Below are positions 32,193 to 40,887 of a DNA stretch of 64,000 bases, piece by piece (the first letter of the stretch is position 1; the number at the start of each line of letters is the position of its first letter). A program made the position numbers and the translations under genes. Source of the DNA: JAKZVK01 sp965248255 (GTDB lineage Bacteria > Acidobacteriota > Terriglobia > Bryobacterales > UBA6623); the NCBI GenBank assembly GCA_965248255.1, contig CBDFIW010000004.1:1364001-1428000 (forward strand), written 5' to 3'. The notes under the pieces were generated by a model. The model ran no database searches, was not told the origin of the DNA, and saw only the letters and a list, made by a program, of their open reading frames with translations.

Positions 32193-32948
32193 TCAAAAGC
32201 TGTATTTCACCGGACCATTCGAAACCCGGCACGGATATCGTCTCGCCAAAACTCTAACCGAGGGAAAGATTCCGCTCCAGTCCTCGCGAAAATACGTGCC
32301 CGCCAGCCGGTTCGCCGCGCTGAAATGATGATCGATCTTGAACAGGACGTGATCGCGATTGGAGTCGCTTCGCAAGTTGCTGAAGAGCGTGTTGCCCTCG
32401 CCGGCATGCGGCAGAAGCCCGATCAGCGCCCGGGCTTGCGGCGTGCCGAACTCCTCGATCGCTTGACGTTCGCCGGTGTTGGGGACGGTCGCCGAGCGGG
32501 ATACGTCCGTGCGCCGCCGAAACCCCAGATAGGACGCGAAGAAAAACATCTTGTTAGGCTGGATCGGCCCGCCAAGATTGGCGTCAAAGTCGTGGCTGTT
32601 GTAGCGAGGCTTGCGGGGCAGTCCGCTCGCGAAGTTCTTGGATGTTCCCCCTGGAACGGACTTTTGGAAGAGAGGAACGGCGTTCAGTTGCTGGTTGCGG
32701 AAGACTTCGGTCGCCATGCCGTGGAACTGGTTGCCACCTGACTTCGTCCAGAGGGATCAAGGTTCCCCCGGAGCTTCTTCCGTATTCGGCCTTGGCGGGA
32801 CCCGTGACGATGCGGAACTCCTCCACGGCATTGGGCGAAATACTCACGGCTGTCTGCGAATGCAAACTGAAGGCCGACCAATTCGTGCTCGCCCCATCGA
32901 CCACGTAGTGACTCTGCCGACCCCGCTGGCCGTTGACAGTGATACCTA
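32193..32948 (-). pseudogene. TonB-dependent receptor remnant, plug region downstream of the IS630 insertion
   Basis: From the IS edge the frame reads GITVNGQRGRQSHYVVDGAS, then AVEEFRIVTGPAKAEYGRSS, classic plug-domain sequence. Near 32740-32750 the frame shifts: the following family sequence SGGNQFHGMATEVFRNQQLN lies in the neighbouring frame and runs (NLGGPIQPNKMFFFASYLGF) to about 32193, where it ends at a joint with the amidohydrolase remnant. Most of the beta barrel (several hundred residues) is missing. The gene is therefore broken three ways: IS, frameshift and 3' deletion. Confidence 0.8.
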
Positions 32949-32970
32949 TTGACTCCCGCATAATATAGAG

Positions 32971-33462
32971 TCAGTCAAAACAAAGAGAAGACTGTTTCCA
33001 GAAGGCCGTGATCAAACGCGGTTTGCGGTACATGCGGCGGAGTGCCTTGCGGGCCCGCTCGTTCAGCTCGCCGTAGTCTTTCGGACAGACGTTCGGCAAC
33101 TCGTGCTGCTTCCAGTAAGCCCAGATGTATTCCACCGGATTCAACTCCGGCGCATAGGGTGGCAAGTACTCGGTTGCGATGTGGCCTTCGGAGAGTTCGA
33201 TGAACTCTTGCACCAGGCGGCTACGGTGCGCCGGCAGCCGATCCCAGACGATCAGCAGCGGGCGATCGATATGACGTACCAACGCCTTGAGAAAGTCGGT
33301 CACTTGCTCTTTGCCGATCGCACCGGGATAGAGCCGGAAGTAGAAGTTACGCAGCGTCAGCCCCGCCGAGACGGAAAGCTTCTCCCAGTTGAAGTTAAAC
33401 TGCAGCACCGGTGTTTGGCCACGTGGCGCCCAGGTGCGGCAGCGATGCGGCTTCTGACTCAA
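32971..33462 (-). CDS. IS630-family transposase, C-terminal ORF (copy 2)
   Basis: Identical in protein sequence to 17999-18490: DDE_3 core with LLIVWDRLPAHRS and LPPYAPELNPVEYIW. It is read by -1 slippage from the upstream ORF; its nominal TTG start is probably unused. Confidence 0.88.
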   Translation of the reverse strand: MSQKPHRCRTWAPRGQTPVLQFNFNWEKLSVSAGLTLRNFYFRLYPGAIGKEQVTDFLKALVRHIDRPLLIVWDRLPAHRSRLVQEFIELSEGHIATEYLPPYAPELNPVEYIWAYWKQHELPNVCPKDYGELNERARKALRRMYRKPRLITAFWKQSSLCFD

Positions 33463-34013
33463 TCCGCTTTCGTCGATGAAGACGAGCGTACGGCCTTCGT
33501 TTTGGGCTTTTTTTTAATGCGCTTCCAGGTCTTGCGCTTCCAGGTGCGGATCCGCTCTTCGTTGCGCTCGCGCGCCTTTCCGGCCGGGCGTTGCGGGCTC
33601 CAGTCGAGCGCTCGCAGGATCTTCCAGGCGTGGCCTGCGTGGTATGCGACCCCGAACTCGTCTCCGGTCAGCCGAGCCACCCGCGGACAGCTCCACAGGG
33701 GCGTTGGGAAGCCGTGGGCTTCCGGGCCTTCCAGCAGCAGCGACGTCAGGCGTTCGCGTTGTGCGGCATCGAGGAGCGGCTTGCGTCCGGCGCGCCCGGC
33801 CTGGCGGAGTCCGGCCGCACCCTGCTCGCGGTATTGCCGCCGCCACTCACTGACGGTTTGGCGAGCGACGTTCAGCCGTCTCGCCGTCTCGGACTGATTG
33901 TGGCCTTGGTGGAGCAGCCGCATCGCTTCGAAACGGCGCTTCTCCAGCGCCTTGAAATCCCGCTTCACACCTTTGGGGTTGCCCATACATATATAGATGC
34001 TCCACACTGTCAA
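33459..34013 (-). CDS. IS630-family transposase, N-terminal ORF (copy 2)
   Basis: Identical in protein sequence to 17448-18002: helix-turn-helix QSETARRLNVARQTVSEW and winged-helix linker. The slippery A8 run (T8 on the plus strand at 33508-33515) precedes the catalytic frame. Confidence 0.88.
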   Translation of the reverse strand: MTVWSIYICMGNPKGVKRDFKALEKRRFEAMRLLHQGHNQSETARRLNVARQTVSEWRRQYREQGAAGLRQAGRAGRKPLLDAAQRERLTSLLLEGPEAHGFPTPLWSCPRVARLTGDEFGVAYHAGHAWKILRALDWSPQRPAGKARERNEERIRTWKRKTWKRIKKKPKTKAVRSSSSTKAD

Positions 34014-34558
34014 AAAGTGTCATAATAATTTGCGGGATTCAATAAGTTGTTGCTGGCGGGCACGGTGCCGGGTTGGGTGTAGGCCAGTTGAAGCACACTG
34101 CGGTCTTCAGGGGTCGAAAGCACCGGGAGCGCCCCGATGTCGCGCATTACCTTGCCCAGTTGGGCGTCCTCGGTGTTGACCTCGCTGGCTAGGACCTCGA
34201 CAGTGACCGAGAACTCGCCTTCGCCGAGTTCGAGCTTGACGTCGAGCCGCAGGTTGTCGGCCAGGCTAAGACGCTGCGCGGAGACTCTCGCCGTCTGAAA
34301 ACCGGAGGCCTCGACTTCGACGAAATACTCCCCCGGCAGCAGATTCGGTATGCGGTAGAAGCCGGTGTCGTCGGTAGCGGCGGCGTCAACGGCAAGTGTC
34401 GCCGCATTGATCGCCCGCACGCTTGCGCCCACGATAACGGTGTCACTCGGATCAGCGACGCGCCCAATGATGGCGCCGGTGATGCTCTGCGCTACCGCCG
34501 GGACGGGCGCGAAGCATAGTGCGCACGCTAGGATCAGTCTCGCCGGCGAAATACGCAT
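34010..34558 (-). pseudogene. TonB-dependent receptor (carboxypeptidase-regulatory type), N-terminal remnant cut by IS630
   Basis: Signal peptide (LILACALCFAPVPAVAQ), then a carboxypeptidase-regulatory domain (SITGAIIGRVADPSDTVIVG, GFYRIPNLLPGEYFVEVEAS, GFQTARVSAQRLSLADNLRL) and the start of the plug domain (LPVLSTPEDRSVLQLAYTQP). After PASNN the frame enters the IS and stops 11 codons later. The true continuation is at 32948 downward. In Acidobacteriota such receptors import unknown, probably glycan- or peptide-derived substrates. Confidence 0.85.
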
Positions 34559-34572
34559 CTTGTGATCTTGGC

Positions 34573-34995
34573 GCCCCGAAGGGGCACTGGCTAGTAGCTA
34601 GGCGATCAGCCCTGAGTTCGGGAACCAACGACGAAACAAGCCCCGCAGGGGCGTCGGATAGTAGCCCAGGGCGATCAGCCCTGGGTCAGGGGGCACCACA
34701 AGCACCGTAAGCCCCGTTCATCCTCACGCCCCGAAGGGGCGCTGGAAAGTAGCCCAGGGCGGCCAGCCCTGGGTCAGGGGGCACCACAACGCCGTAAGCC
34801 CCGTTCATCCTCACGCCCCGAAGGGGCGCTGGAAAGTAGCCCAGGGCGCCCAGCCCTGGGTAGGTTGGGCCAACGACGGGACAAGCCCCGCAGGGGCGCA
34901 GGAAAACAGATCCGCTATTTCCAAACATGCCGTCCATCGTATTCAATACCCTGCTTCCCCAGAAACGGTACCAGCTATCCCCGCCCCTGCGGGGA
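34573..34995. repeat. Imperfect tandem array of hairpin-forming intergenic repeats
   Basis: Units begin with the self-complementary GCCCCGAAGGGGC or GCCCCGCAGGGGC at 34573, 34640, 34728, 34815 and 34885, at 67-88 base spacing. Most also hold a second hairpin, CCCAGGGCG..CAGCCCTGGG. Two central units (34728 and 34815) are nearly identical over about 60 bases. A further CCCCTGCGGGGA hairpin is at about 34984. Not CRISPR: units are contiguous hairpins without unique spacers. Confidence 0.75.
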
Positions 34996-35492
34996 CCCCT
35001 CCTTTGCGAATCTCCCTCTGTAGCCAGCCGCGCGCCAGCCGCCATTTCCGGTTCACGGTCCGTGCAGAGACGTCCAGCGCTTTGGCCTCCTCCTCCTGGG
35101 TCATCCCGGTGAAATAGAGCAGCTCGACGATCTCAGCCTGGCGCGGATCGAGTCCCGCGAGCCGGGTGAGCGCTTCGTCGAGAGCCAGTAGCATCCCGGG
35201 CTGCTCGTCGGAGGCGAACGCCGCGCTCGAATCGAGCGGGACCCGCTTCAGGTCGCCGCCGCGTCTAGCCCGCTTTCGCCGGCGGGCGTGATCGACGAGA
35301 ACCTGACGCATTGCTCGGGCCGCACAACGCAGAAGGGTCCCTGTGGTCCTTCCAATTGACCCGCCGGTCGGGGAAGAGCCGCAGGTAGGCCTTGTGGACG
35401 AGGGCTGTGGGCTGAAGCGTGTGGTCGAGGCGCTCTTGGCGCAGGTAGCGCCGGGCCAGGCGGCGCAACTCGCCATACACTGCTTCTATCAA
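34943..35492 (-). pseudogene. ECF-type sigma factor (Acidobacteriota TIGR02999-like), frameshifted
   Basis: The 5' part (35492 downward) reads YGELRRLARRYLRQERLDHT then LVHKAYLRLFPDRRVNWKDH, the sigma-2 region. The expected next block ARAMRQVLVDHARRRKRARR and region 4 (LDPRQAEIVELLYFTGMTQE, DVSARTVNRKWRLARGWLQR) lie in the adjacent frame, so the frame changes near 35325-35345. No good ATG is visible at the 5' end. The C-terminal part overlaps the last repeat units. If the frameshift is real, no full sigma factor is made. Confidence 0.75.
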
Positions 35493-35607
35493 CTGGGCGC
35501 GGGCGCCTTGTTCACCAAGCCGCGCGAATCGACCACGGTCAGAACGGGATGCCGGGTTGCTGAAGGGCGCTGGAAGCGCCCGGAGCGGACCACATCACCT
35601 ACATGCT

Positions 35608-36378
35608 TCACCGCAGGATGTCGCGCTCGGTGAGGCCGATGTTCACTTTCATATCGAGGGTGACGCTCTCGGTCGCGGTCTTGCCGTTGCGGACGACCTT
35701 CTTGTAGAAGGGCCAGCGGTAACCGCCGATGTCCTGGAAGTTGGCGTAGAACTCTTCGACTTGCGCCATGCCTCCACCGGGGACGTCGCCTACGAACATC
35801 TTCTTCACCACGTCGCGCGACTCGAGGTCCACGAAGAGCCGCAGCGGCGGGCCGCCGACGTCGCGCAGCTCGATCACGTCGGCCATGCGGCCGGCGACTT
35901 CCTCCTGGCGCAGAAACCAGATCGTGTCTTGCGGGGGCGGGGCCAGCAGGAGAATGTGAGACCGGTCCAGCTCGGTGTGGTATTGGTCGACCAGGTCAGC
36001 CGGCATATAGCGGATGTCGCCCGGTACCACCTGCCAGAGTTTCTTGCCATCAAAGATGACGACGACCACGCCGGCGAGCGGGTCTTGGATTTCCTGCCGT
36101 ACGAAGTTCGGATGCAGGTAGTAGCCCTTGCTGCGCCGCTCGGCCTTGCCGGCGGGGGTGATGGCGGTCGAACGCAACTCGAACGTGTAGTCGCGTAGGG
36201 GCTTTCCGTCGGGACCGGCTCCCGCCGCTTTGCGCGCTTCGGCGAAGATTCGCCACCCCCTTTCCTTCGGATCGCCTGACTCGGCGCCGCTGGGTTGTGC
36301 GAAGCCGGCAGCTACGAACAGCAACGATGTCGCCATCCCCGCTGCGATCAAAGTGACTGGCCGACTCGATGCCGCCAT
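35608..36378 (-). CDS. Exported LolA-like outer-membrane lipoprotein-sorting-type protein
   Basis: 256 residues, signal peptide (LIAAGMATSLLFVAAGFAQ). The body is an all-beta protein of the LolA/LppX shape: YTFELRSTAITPAGKAERRS, GVVVVIFDGKKLWQVVPGDI, and a closing EEFYANFQDIGGYRWPFYKK that is common in such Acidobacteriota proteins. It may carry lipids or lipoproteins in the periplasm; function is inferred from fold-like patterns only. No operon partner: the sigma-factor remnant follows on the same strand after about 115 bases. Confidence 0.65.
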   Translation of the reverse strand: MAASSRPVTLIAAGMATSLLFVAAGFAQPSGAESGDPKERGWRIFAEARKAAGAGPDGKPLRDYTFELRSTAITPAGKAERRSKGYYLHPNFVRQEIQDPLAGVVVVIFDGKKLWQVVPGDIRYMPADLVDQYHTELDRSHILLLAPPPQDTIWFLRQEEVAGRMADVIELRDVGGPPLRLFVDLESRDVVKKMFVGDVPGGGMAQVEEFYANFQDIGGYRWPFYKKVVRNGKTATESVTLDMKVNIGLTERDILR

Positions 36379-36539
36379 GCAACTATTATGGGCCGCACCC
36401 GCCGCTGTTCGCTACGTGGGTGTGTAACTGCCGAAGGCCTCGACAGCTGGCGGGGGCCGTTGGCAAGCGCTGTCGCGGATCGCAGAGACCCGCGGACTAC
36501 GGTCTGCGGTGTGAGGCTTGTGGGCGTTACAATCCCGTC

Positions 36540-37766
36540 ATGAAACGCAGAGCCCTCCTGCAATCCTCGATCCTCGGCGCCGGCGCACTTCTCGGCGGCC
36601 CCTCACCGGCACGGGCCGCCGTGCCCAAAATGAAAATCACCCGCATCCGGTACTATCACTTACCCGAAGGCCGGCCCATCTTCAATCAAAGCGCCAACAT
36701 CGTCACGGTTGAAACCAACCAGGGCATCACCGGCATCGGCGAAGGCGGGTCGAAGGACACCATCGAGCAACTGGCCGCCATGCTGATCGGCGAAGACCCC
36801 TCGCGCATCGAGCACCTCTGGCAGATCATGTATCGCGGCTACTTCTACCCGCCGGGGCGCGAGAAGGTCCATGCGCTTGGCGCGCTCGATCTGGCCCTGT
36901 GGGACATCAAGGGCAAAGCGCTCGGCGTGCCCGTCTACGAGCTGCTCGGTGGGCTGACGCGTGACCACATCGAGTGCTACTCCACCGGCTTCCCCCACCC
37001 GGGCGGACTCAAAGAAACGGCCCGTGCCTGCGTCGAAGCCGGTTTCCGCGCCTTCCGCACAAGCGTCTCCGGCCCCGGCCGCAACTCGACGAAGCCTTTC
37101 GTCTCGCAGCGAATGGTGGACGAAACCTACCGCCGCTGCCAGGAGATCCGCGAAGGCGTCGGCGACAACGGCGACTGGGCCATCGACTACCACACCCGGC
37201 TTGACCTCTCCGACGCCGTGCGGCTGAGCGGACTGATCGAAGACTTGCGGCCCTACTTTGTGGAGGACCTCATCCGCTCGGAGAACCCCGGCGTGTACCG
37301 CGACCTACGCCCGCAGGTCAAGGTCCCGATCGCCGTCGGCGAGCACTTCGGCGACCGCTGGGACGTGAACGAGTTGATCGAAAACCGTCTGATTGACTAC
37401 TCGCGCGTGTCGATACCGAAGTCCGGCGGCATCACCGAGTTCATGAAGTTGGCCGCGATCTGCGAGACGCACTACGTTGGGCTCGTTCCCCACTTCACCG
37501 GACCGATCTCGGAAGCTGCCCTGGTGCACTGCTGCGGTTGCTTCTCCGGGCCGGTGTTGATGGAGATGACCGGCGACGGCCAGCGAAGGTATGCCCATCT
37601 GCCCGAGGTCTACGACTTCCGCGACGGCAAGATGTGGCCCAACAACCGGCCCGGCCTGGGCGTTGAGTTCGACGCCTCCCAGGTCGAACAGATCGCCGAG
37701 ATCACTGAGCACGGCCGCCCGATCCCGTTGTACCGCCGCTCTGACGGCTCGGTCACCAACTGGTAG
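36540..37766 (+). CDS. Mandelate racemase/muconate-lactonizing-type enolase-superfamily enzyme, Tat-exported
   Basis: 408 residues from ATG 36540, chosen because it gives a twin-arginine-type signal (MKRRALLQSSILGAGALLGG); the open frame upstream is non-coding. N-terminal capping domain, then a TIM barrel. Metal ligands look intact: Asp in DWAIDYHTRLD, Glu in YFVEDLIRSEN, Glu in VGEHFGDRWD. A candidate catalytic His is in GLVPHFTGPISEAA. The second-strand KxK of racemases is not seen; that place reads FRAFRTSVSG. This favours a dehydratase-like sugar-acid enzyme (galactonate/mannonate dehydratase type) over a racemase, though the substrate is unknown. Confidence 0.85.
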   Translation: MKRRALLQSSILGAGALLGGPSPARAAVPKMKITRIRYYHLPEGRPIFNQSANIVTVETNQGITGIGEGGSKDTIEQLAAMLIGEDPSRIEHLWQIMYRGYFYPPGREKVHALGALDLALWDIKGKALGVPVYELLGGLTRDHIECYSTGFPHPGGLKETARACVEAGFRAFRTSVSGPGRNSTKPFVSQRMVDETYRRCQEIREGVGDNGDWAIDYHTRLDLSDAVRLSGLIEDLRPYFVEDLIRSENPGVYRDLRPQVKVPIAVGEHFGDRWDVNELIENRLIDYSRVSIPKSGGITEFMKLAAICETHYVGLVPHFTGPISEAALVHCCGCFSGPVLMEMTGDGQRRYAHLPEVYDFRDGKMWPNNRPGLGVEFDASQVEQIAEITEHGRPIPLYRRSDGSVTNW

Positions 37767-37839
37767 CTCGTATCGACGCATGGCCAGTCGGCCGGGGTGA
37801 TGGGCGGCGAGGAGACAGGGGCTCCGGTAGGAATGGAGG

Positions 37840-40035
37840 CTAGCTGCGAGTAGTCTCCCGCCGGCGCCGGCTCACCAGGCCCACCACGAGACAACTCAGC
37901 AGGCCAATCGCCGTCAGCGCACCGCCGAGGTAGACAGACGCCGGGCGATAAACAAACTCCACCTCGTGCTCACCCCCGCCGACAAAAACCGCCCGCAGTG
38001 CCGTGTGGGCGCGAAACAGGGTTGTGGGTTGGCCGTCAAGTCGAGACTGCCACCCAGGGAAGTACGGGTCCGCGAAGACCAAGAAACCTGTGCAAGGCAT
38101 CTGTACGCGGGCGCTTACCCGATGCAAGCTCTGCTCCTCGAAAGCAACGGCGGCGTCACCCTGACAGGTCTCGGGCCGGGGTAGGGGCTCGTCGCCGTTG
38201 CCCGAAATGACCGCCGCATCATGAACCATCCAGGCGCGCGGATAGGCATCCGGGTTGCGGAATACCTTCCAGCCGCTTGGGTCGCTGAACACTTCGACCT
38301 CGGCGTCGCGGACCTTGTCCTTGGCAACGGTGTACACCATGTTGAGCATCAAACGGCGGTTGGCCCAGTCCTTGGACACAAAGTCAAATAGGTTACGGCT
38401 GATCGAGGCCAGGTAGCCGTCGACCATCTCCAGCCCTTCCCACCCGCCGATGTTGGGCTTGACGGCGTCGCTGCGGATCTCGAATCGAAAGGGCTTCGGC
38501 TGCATATTGAGGAACCCGGCGATTCCGCTGAACTCTTCGAGCTGGTCGAGAAAACCCGGTCGGTCGGGTGCGGTCCGATGCGTAAGCACAGATGAATGCG
38601 CTACGCCCAGCTCGAAGACCATCAGCGCGACCAGCGCCACGCGAAGGCCAGGTCGTGAGAGGCTACCCCGGCGCGCCGCAGCCAGCAGCGCAGCCAGCAC
38701 GAACGCCGTCACGGAGGCAATCATCATTGTGTCTCCGGAGTTCTTGTTCATGGACTCCTCGATGTGGCGGCCGAGGATCAATAGCCAACAGACCACACCG
38801 AAGCCCGCCAGCGTTCTTTGGATGTAGGCGAGCCATGGCCCCGCGGGCCGATCGTCAGTACCGCCTGCCAGCAAACGGTCCACGCCGTACGCCGCCAGAA
38901 CGAACAGCGCGAACTGGAAAACAAACACCGCGTGCGCCGGAGCGCGGACTTTATCGACGAACGGAACTGCGGCGTACACCCAGCCGTGCAAGAGCGAAAA
39001 CGGTCCCACGCTATAAGCCAACGCCCCCAGCGCGAGGCAGGAATATACGCGCACCCAACGCTCAGCCCAGCAGACACAAACCGCGTAGATCGCTAGTGAG
39101 AGACAAACCAAGCCGACAAACGTGCTGACCTGAAAGTGCGCCTGCGGCACGATCGTCCCCAGCAGCGTCACCGCAAACAATCGCAAGTTCGGCTGGAGGT
39201 AGTAGGGAACGTCCTGGCCCATCGTCACGGGCTCGTCCATGCCCACCCAGCGATAAGCTTCGGCCCCGTATTCGAGCGCGGGCAGCAGCTGCAGCGCGGC
39301 GGCGACGAAAGCAGCGCCGGCCGTCAAGGCATAGAGCCCCGCGAACTTCGCGCCCTCGCGGTAAGACGTGCGAATCCGTTCAAGGAGGAAGTACAGAAAC
39401 AGGCCCGTGAGCGCCAGCAGGATGTACATCGGGCTCTGGTGGTGCCCGCTCAGCAGAGACATGCCGATCGCCCCGCCGCAGAACAGGGCGTTGGTCCACC
39501 GTCGGAAACCGTCCTGCGCTCCTGCCATTCGGTGAAACAGCAAGAAAATCAGCGGAATCCAGATCGCGCCGTTGACCTTCTGCGGCCAACCGGTGGCGGC
39601 CAAGTAGCCGGCACATCCGAACGCGACCCCGGCCAGCACCGAGGCGTATCGGCTGCGCCCCAACTCGCGCACCAAGGCGTACATAAAGAGCGCTGCCAGT
39701 ACATGCATCAAGACAAAGTGCCAGTGGATCCACAGCAGGTCTATGTGGCCATTCTCAAGCGGCGCCAGGAACAGCGGCCAGTTCAGCGGGAACGCACCAC
39801 CGGGCTGCATCTGGCCCAGCAAAGACTGTCCCGCCCAGTTGTAGGGGTCCCACATTGGGAAGACGCCGTCGTGCCAGGCTTGCGCCTGCGCCTCATACCA
39901 GGGCAGAACTTGGTAGGCGAGGTCGGGGTTGTCCACGAACGTGTACTGCGGGCTGAGACTGAGTCTCCAGAAGAACAGAACCACCAGAACGAGGATGACG
40001 ACGAGCGGGCGCCGATCAAATAAATCGGGCTTCAT
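37840..40035 (-). CDS. YfhO-family polytopic membrane protein
   Basis: 731-residue integral membrane protein resembling Bacillus YfhO, implicated in glycosylation of cell-surface polymers. The N-terminal half has about a dozen hydrophobic helices with the family block FPMWDPYNWAGQSLLGQMQP near residues 58-77. The C-terminal part (about 500-700) is an extracytoplasmic beta-rich domain (ADPYFPGWQSRLDGQPTTLF), and a last helix (LGGALTAIGLLSCLVVGLVS) closes the protein. Monocistronic as far as can be seen. Confidence 0.85.
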   Translation of the reverse strand: MKPDLFDRRPLVVILVLVVLFFWRLSLSPQYTFVDNPDLAYQVLPWYEAQAQAWHDGVFPMWDPYNWAGQSLLGQMQPGGAFPLNWPLFLAPLENGHIDLLWIHWHFVLMHVLAALFMYALVRELGRSRYASVLAGVAFGCAGYLAATGWPQKVNGAIWIPLIFLLFHRMAGAQDGFRRWTNALFCGGAIGMSLLSGHHQSPMYILLALTGLFLYFLLERIRTSYREGAKFAGLYALTAGAAFVAAALQLLPALEYGAEAYRWVGMDEPVTMGQDVPYYLQPNLRLFAVTLLGTIVPQAHFQVSTFVGLVCLSLAIYAVCVCWAERWVRVYSCLALGALAYSVGPFSLLHGWVYAAVPFVDKVRAPAHAVFVFQFALFVLAAYGVDRLLAGGTDDRPAGPWLAYIQRTLAGFGVVCWLLILGRHIEESMNKNSGDTMMIASVTAFVLAALLAAARRGSLSRPGLRVALVALMVFELGVAHSSVLTHRTAPDRPGFLDQLEEFSGIAGFLNMQPKPFRFEIRSDAVKPNIGGWEGLEMVDGYLASISRNLFDFVSKDWANRRLMLNMVYTVAKDKVRDAEVEVFSDPSGWKVFRNPDAYPRAWMVHDAAVISGNGDEPLPRPETCQGDAAVAFEEQSLHRVSARVQMPCTGFLVFADPYFPGWQSRLDGQPTTLFRAHTALRAVFVGGGEHEVEFVYRPASVYLGGALTAIGLLSCLVVGLVSRRRRETTRS

Positions 40036-40083
40036 GGGCGGGGCGACAGCGGGACGACCATTGTAACCCAGCCCCTCCCGGTG

Positions 40084-40566
40084 TCAGTGAACCTTTGCGG
40101 TCACACCGGCTTCCGGAACTTCGTCGACGTCGGCGGCCACGACCTTTTCGAGTGACGTGATCTTGGCCCGCACTCCCTTACTTTTCTGTTCGCCAGGATT
40201 GAGCTTGAGGTACTTACGGTAGGCGTCGAGCGCTTCTTGATGCTGAGCCAGCTTTTCCCTCGAGCGGCCTAGACGCCAATACGCCTCGACGAAGCTCGGG
40301 TTCCAGCGTGTCGCTTCCAGGTAGCGAGCGGCCGCCGCACGGTCGTTGCCCTTTTTCTCGTAGAACTTGCCCACCTTCACTTCGCGCTTGGCCTGGATCG
40401 GGTTGAAGACGTAGGTCGTCTCCTGGGCCACGTCCTCGTCCTCATCCTTCATGTTGGCGGGCAGCTCGATTGCTTTCTCGGTACGGTCTTTGAGCTGCGC
40501 GGGCGCGAAACGCGCCACGGACGCCAATAGCGGCACCATCAGCACGGTGACGAGCGAAACCCTCAC
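40084..40566 (-). CDS. Exported TPR-repeat protein
   Basis: 160 residues from GTG 40566 (the open frame above it lacks signal or repeat features). Signal segment VSLVTVLMVPLLASVARFAPA. It contains two to three TPR motifs (VGKFYEKKGNDRAAAARYLE, PSFVEAYWRLGRSREKLAQH, QEALDAYRKYLKLNPGEQ). Likely a scaffold in the periplasm, perhaps like outer-membrane assembly (BamD-type) proteins. It ends 48 bases upstream of the YfhO-like gene start on the same strand, suggesting co-transcription. Confidence 0.75.
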   Translation of the reverse strand: MRVSLVTVLMVPLLASVARFAPAQLKDRTEKAIELPANMKDEDEDVAQETTYVFNPIQAKREVKVGKFYEKKGNDRAAAARYLEATRWNPSFVEAYWRLGRSREKLAQHQEALDAYRKYLKLNPGEQKSKGVRAKITSLEKVVAADVDEVPEAGVTAKVH

Positions 40567-40887
40567 AGTCAGGATTATATCGCCTCCGCCTTGCAGCCGC
40601 CGAAATGTAGGGGCCTGCCGCGCCGGCCAGCGATGTGGCGCAAACTCCCAGTTTGCCGAGTCGAGACGTTCTCGACTCGTGTCCACGAGCCGGTTGAAAA
40701 CCCGCCCCGGAGACCCACGCCCGTCGAGAACCTGTGTGCGGCCCCGGCCTTGAATATTGGGCACGCGTCCGTGCCCACGGCGGACTCCCGTCCGCGGCTC
40801 TCAGTGGCGGTTCGGACGACGAGCGCCCACAATAAGGGCTTTCCTTTGCCGAAACAGCGAATCCCTAACCCCGCGCGGAGGACCTCC

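Larger units (their letters stand above)
32949..34042 (-). mobile_element. IS630-family element, copy 2 (1094 bp, inverted relative to copy 1)
   Basis: Same length and proteins as copy 1 at 17419-18512 but opposite orientation. Ends TTGACTCCCGCA (32949) and TGCGGGATTCAA (34042) are flanked by TA duplications at 32947-32948 and 34043-34044. Excision joins PASNN-LGITVNGQRG in frame in the TonB-dependent receptor. Confidence 0.95.

Noticed and set aside
34573..34995. Possible CRISPR array
   Set aside because: Repeats are contiguous, self-complementary and of variable spacing with near-identical intervening sequence; no cas genes are present.
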